Positions 61,020 to 64,000 of a stretch of 64,000 bases of DNA are shown here, piece after piece; position 1 is the first letter of the stretch, and each line of letters begins with the position of its first letter. Where the stretch lies: contig JBITNC010000001.1 in the NCBI GenBank assembly GCA_050084985.1, positions 41,974,001 to 42,038,000 of the forward strand, read 5' to 3'. The notes beneath the pieces are model-generated. The model was not told where the DNA came from. It saw nothing but the letters and a program-made list of their open reading frames with translations, and searched no databases. The position numbers and the translations under genes are program-made. This DNA comes from Nageia nagi (lineage: Eukaryota > Pinophyta).

Positions 61020-63467
61020 GAGAAGGCATTTGGTCCCACAAATTCATAGATGAGGATACAACTCCCCAAACCTTGGACTTGTCCATACACTTGGATTTAT
61101 TAGGCATTTTATCCCTTCAATCCAACCAACATAGCTTTATCTCACCTCTTCGTGTAGCATAAACCTTCTTTTGTAATATGGAATCCTCCTTGACTTCATC
61201 CATATTATTAGGATCTAAGTCATCAAGAGATGGAAAAATTTGATATGAACCCCCTTCATCTTTATTCAAAATATATAATTCATAAAATTTCAAATGTTCC
61301 ACATTCATAACTGAATAGATGTACATATGCATCGGTAGATTTAATCTAAAAGCATTCTCACTTACTCCAAATTCTCAAATGGTCCATACCTTATAGGTTT
61401 CAACTTCTTGACTTGTCCTTGGAACCTCTCCTTACTAAGATGCAACCAAACATGGTCTCCCACATGAAACTTATGGTCAACTCTATTTTTTTCATGTCTC
61501 ATCTTGTACTTGGTTTGGCTTGTGTTGAGTTGTTCTTATATTTTCAAATGAATTTGCCTAATATTATCAACAAAACTTTCATCTTGATTTTCTTCTTTCC
61601 TAAATTCTCATTCATCCTTTTGTTGTACAAACACATGTGTTAAATAACCAAAACAAGTCTCCAAAGGACTCTTATTAATGGAAAAATAAATTTCCCTATT
61701 GTATGAATGTTGGATATATTCAAGTTGTTCATTCCAATACTTAGGGTGCTTGCCACAATAATGCCTCAAGAGTTGAACCATTTTCCTATTCACCATCTCA
61801 ATTTTTCCATCCATTTGAGGATGAAATGTAGTACTCCTCTTCAACCTTGTGTCCATCTTTTCCCACAACATATCCAAAACTTGCCCAAAAATCTACTATC
61901 TTTATTTGAAACAATAGAAGTAGGCAAACAAAAATAAACCCAAACATGTGAAAAGAAAAAATTTGTAGCATCTTATCTTGTTATTATCTTCTTGCAAGGA
62001 ATCAAAACACACATCTTGCTAAATCTCTCTACAACAACAACAAATGAACATTCATGATCCTTCTTGTTCATAGGCAATTCTCTCACAAAATCCATGGAAT
62101 ACACTCCCAAGGATGAGTTGTTACTGGTAGTGGTTGATACAAATCCAATTTCCTATTGCTTGGCTTGTTGGTGCAACATAAAGAACACCCCCTTATGTAC
62201 TTGGTAACTTGATCTTGCATCTTTGGCCAATATACATACCTTTGGAAATTGTACAATATCTTTCCAACCCCAAAATATCCTGTAATATTTGAAGTATGTG
62301 CTTTTCTAATTAGTCCAATCCTTTAACCTAAAGGTACACATAATGCATTAAAATGATAAAGAAGTTCATTTTACAAATGAAAATCATCCAAGCCCTCATA
62401 CTTGGACCTAGATTAAGATAACTGCTCATACACCTCTTTGAAGTCAAGATCTTGCACATATGCCTTTGAAAATTACTCAGAAAGAAAAGGAAGAGATTTT
62501 AGCACTAAGAGGGAATTCACTTGCCACTATTTGCATGCAATTAATAGCCTAAAATTAGTGTTGCATGTTGTTGGCAGCATGGAATTTGAAGGTACAGGTA
62601 GTCTAGAAAGCATGTTGGCAACCTTATTATGTGTTTCTTTCTTATATTTAATCATAAGATGAAATTGTTGCAAAAAAACCATCCATCTGTAGTGTCTAGT
62701 TTGTTGCAATTTTGATTGAGTTTGTAGTAATTTAATGGTTGATGATTAGTATGAATGATTGTTTATTTCCCTATTAAGTAATGTTTCCACTTTTTAACAG
62801 CTTGAACCAATACATACATTTCTTTATCATAAGTAAGATAATTCTAAATGACCCTATTAAATTTTTCAAAATGATAGCAAATTGGTTTACCTTCTTGTAA
62901 CAAAATAACCCCTATGGCATAGTCACTTGCATCAATCTCCAATTCGAATGGCTTTGGTTAATCAAGAAGTGCAAGCACAAGTGCACTAACAATCTTTTGC
63001 TTCAAGGTACCAAAAGATATTTATTATTGGTTTCCCCATTGGAAAACTTGCCTCTTACCAGTAACATCATGTAAAGATGAAGCAATATGAGAAAAATTAA
63101 CAATAAACTTTTTCAAATATTGGACAAAACCTAAGAAACTCCTCACTTCAGTTACATTAGTTGGCTTTGGCCAATGTACTATAGCACTTACTTTATTAGG
63201 ATCTATCTTAAGTTATCCATGACCAATAACAAGGTCCAAATACAACAAACACTCTTTGTTAGACTCACATTTAGATATTTTTAACAACTTCTCCCTATGC
63301 AAAGCTTGAAATACTTGTTTAATATGTACATGTTCTTCCCAATGAGAACTATAAACAAGAATATCATCCAAGTATACAACAACAAAAGAATTAATAAATG
63401 GATGAAGCACATCATTCATCACCTTTATAATTGTGGTCGATGCATTGCATAAACCAAATGGAAAAAT
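61020..63467 (-). pseudogene. Chromovirus pol: RT, RNase H, integrase, chromodomain remnant
   Basis: Minus-strand order: RT at about 63200-63467 ([29 protein letters not shown]; catalytic LDD kept), RNase H at about 62500-63000 (HYRWMVFLQQFHLMIKYK, NKVANMLSRLP), integrase zinc region at about 62150-62240 (YVYWPKMQDQV, CSLCC), core at about 61600-62100 (MDFV, VVVDRFSK-like; KIEMVNRKMVQLLRHYCG with the catalytic Glu), and a C-terminal region at 61020-61340 (YSVMNVEHLKFYE, KEDSILQKKVYATRRG) that matches the chromodomain-bearing tail of plant chromoviruses. Stops and frameshifts are present. RT is cut at 63467, where LTR sequence starts. Confidence 0.88.
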
Positions 63468-64000
63468 AAGATCAACATAATATTTACCTAGTTCACCCAA
63501 TGTGGGTTAATCCAGCATGGAATTGGAGCCTTCTCTTCTCATTGTCTATGGACATTACAATATTACATGCATATAGAGAAATACCATCAAAATAATGGCA
63601 ATACCATCTCCTACAACACAATTGTAATCTCTTACAACAAGAAGAACAACTTCACAACTACAAAAAATCTAGAATGACTCTTGGTCTTCCTTCAAATCTT
63701 TACAATCCCAAAACTCTCTAACATAAGATTATGAATCAAGAGAGTAGCACGCCTTTAAATAGGCTTAAAAACATCTCCAAGATGTTGGTTGATGATCCTG
63801 AACTGCTCAATTTTTCGAACCATCAACTCTCGTTCAACTTACAGCCTAAAAATAGTAAACTTTGGTTGTTAGCAATATGGTTTTTATCACCAATCACCTC
63901 TAGATTTTAGTCATCGATCATTCTCTAAGCATAGATACCTCTGGGATGAGTACTGCTCCTATAGAGATCAACCTAACATAATCCAATTCGGATTAGGATT
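63468..64000 (-). repeat. 5' LTR of the chromovirus, partial
   Basis: The sequence is homologous to 60440-61010 and runs off the window end. A TATA-like TATTTAAAGG on the minus strand (near 63749) may be the LTR promoter. It joins RT coding sequence directly, without PBS, gag or protease. Confidence 0.8.

Overview
This window looks like repeat-dominated nuclear DNA from a seed plant with a large genome. It is strongly AT-rich, contains one intron-bearing plant gene, and is otherwise mostly decayed LTR retrotransposons, LINEs and tRNA-derived SINEs inserted into one another. A gymnosperm such as a conifer is my best guess, from the repeat load and its decay, but nothing in the window proves it. 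There is no sign of bacterial organisation, CRISPR, rRNA or intact tRNA genes.

The only gene that appears intact is a two-exon BAHD acyltransferase at 4927-6417 (+), 438 residues, with both family motifs and a TATA box about 90 bases upstream. A decayed 364-base copy of its 3' end lies at 11517-11880, between retroelement remnants.

Layout. 1-4115: a LINE 3' end, then copy 1 of a paralogous segment (361-4115) carrying a SINE and a LINE-like insertion. 4116-6420: gene promoter and gene. 6420-9000: anonymous AT-rich DNA with small tandem repeats. 9000-15295: a minus-strand Tat-like Ty3/Gypsy pol remnant, the BAHD fragment, an unassigned decayed reading frame and a minus-strand LINE. 15296-20705: a complete but mutated Ty3/Gypsy element with two LTRs, PBS, PPT and a near-match 5-bp target duplication, inserted into that LINE, which resumes at 20706. 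20940-22689: a small LTR element. 22690-25690: copy 2 of the paralogous segment, ending in a 1.4-kb foldback (long inverted repeat). 25690-29195: anonymous DNA, a short SINE and a LINE remnant. 29200-32640: minus-strand Ty1/Copia with one LTR. 32640-35677: anonymous DNA and two SINEs in opposite orientation. 35678-44160: plus-strand Tat-clade Ty3/Gypsy element with 5' LTR, gag, protease, RT, two RNase H domains, integrase and two tandem arrays in its 3' region. 44641-52750: a Copia-like LTR, then a minus-strand Copia element split by an element with LTRs of 1.6-1.75 kb. 52750-60380: anonymous DNA with a 147-bp tandem duplication and a GT microsatellite. 60440-64000: minus-strand chromovirus whose RT is fused directly to LTR sequence.

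No operon-like or pathway-level cooperation is visible. The interest lies in the insertion history, in repeat structures that may be sources of siRNA or satellites, and in capture or duplication of part of a biosynthetic gene. All retroelement reading frames carry stops or frameshifts, so none looks autonomous. Identities and divergences quoted are by-eye estimates.
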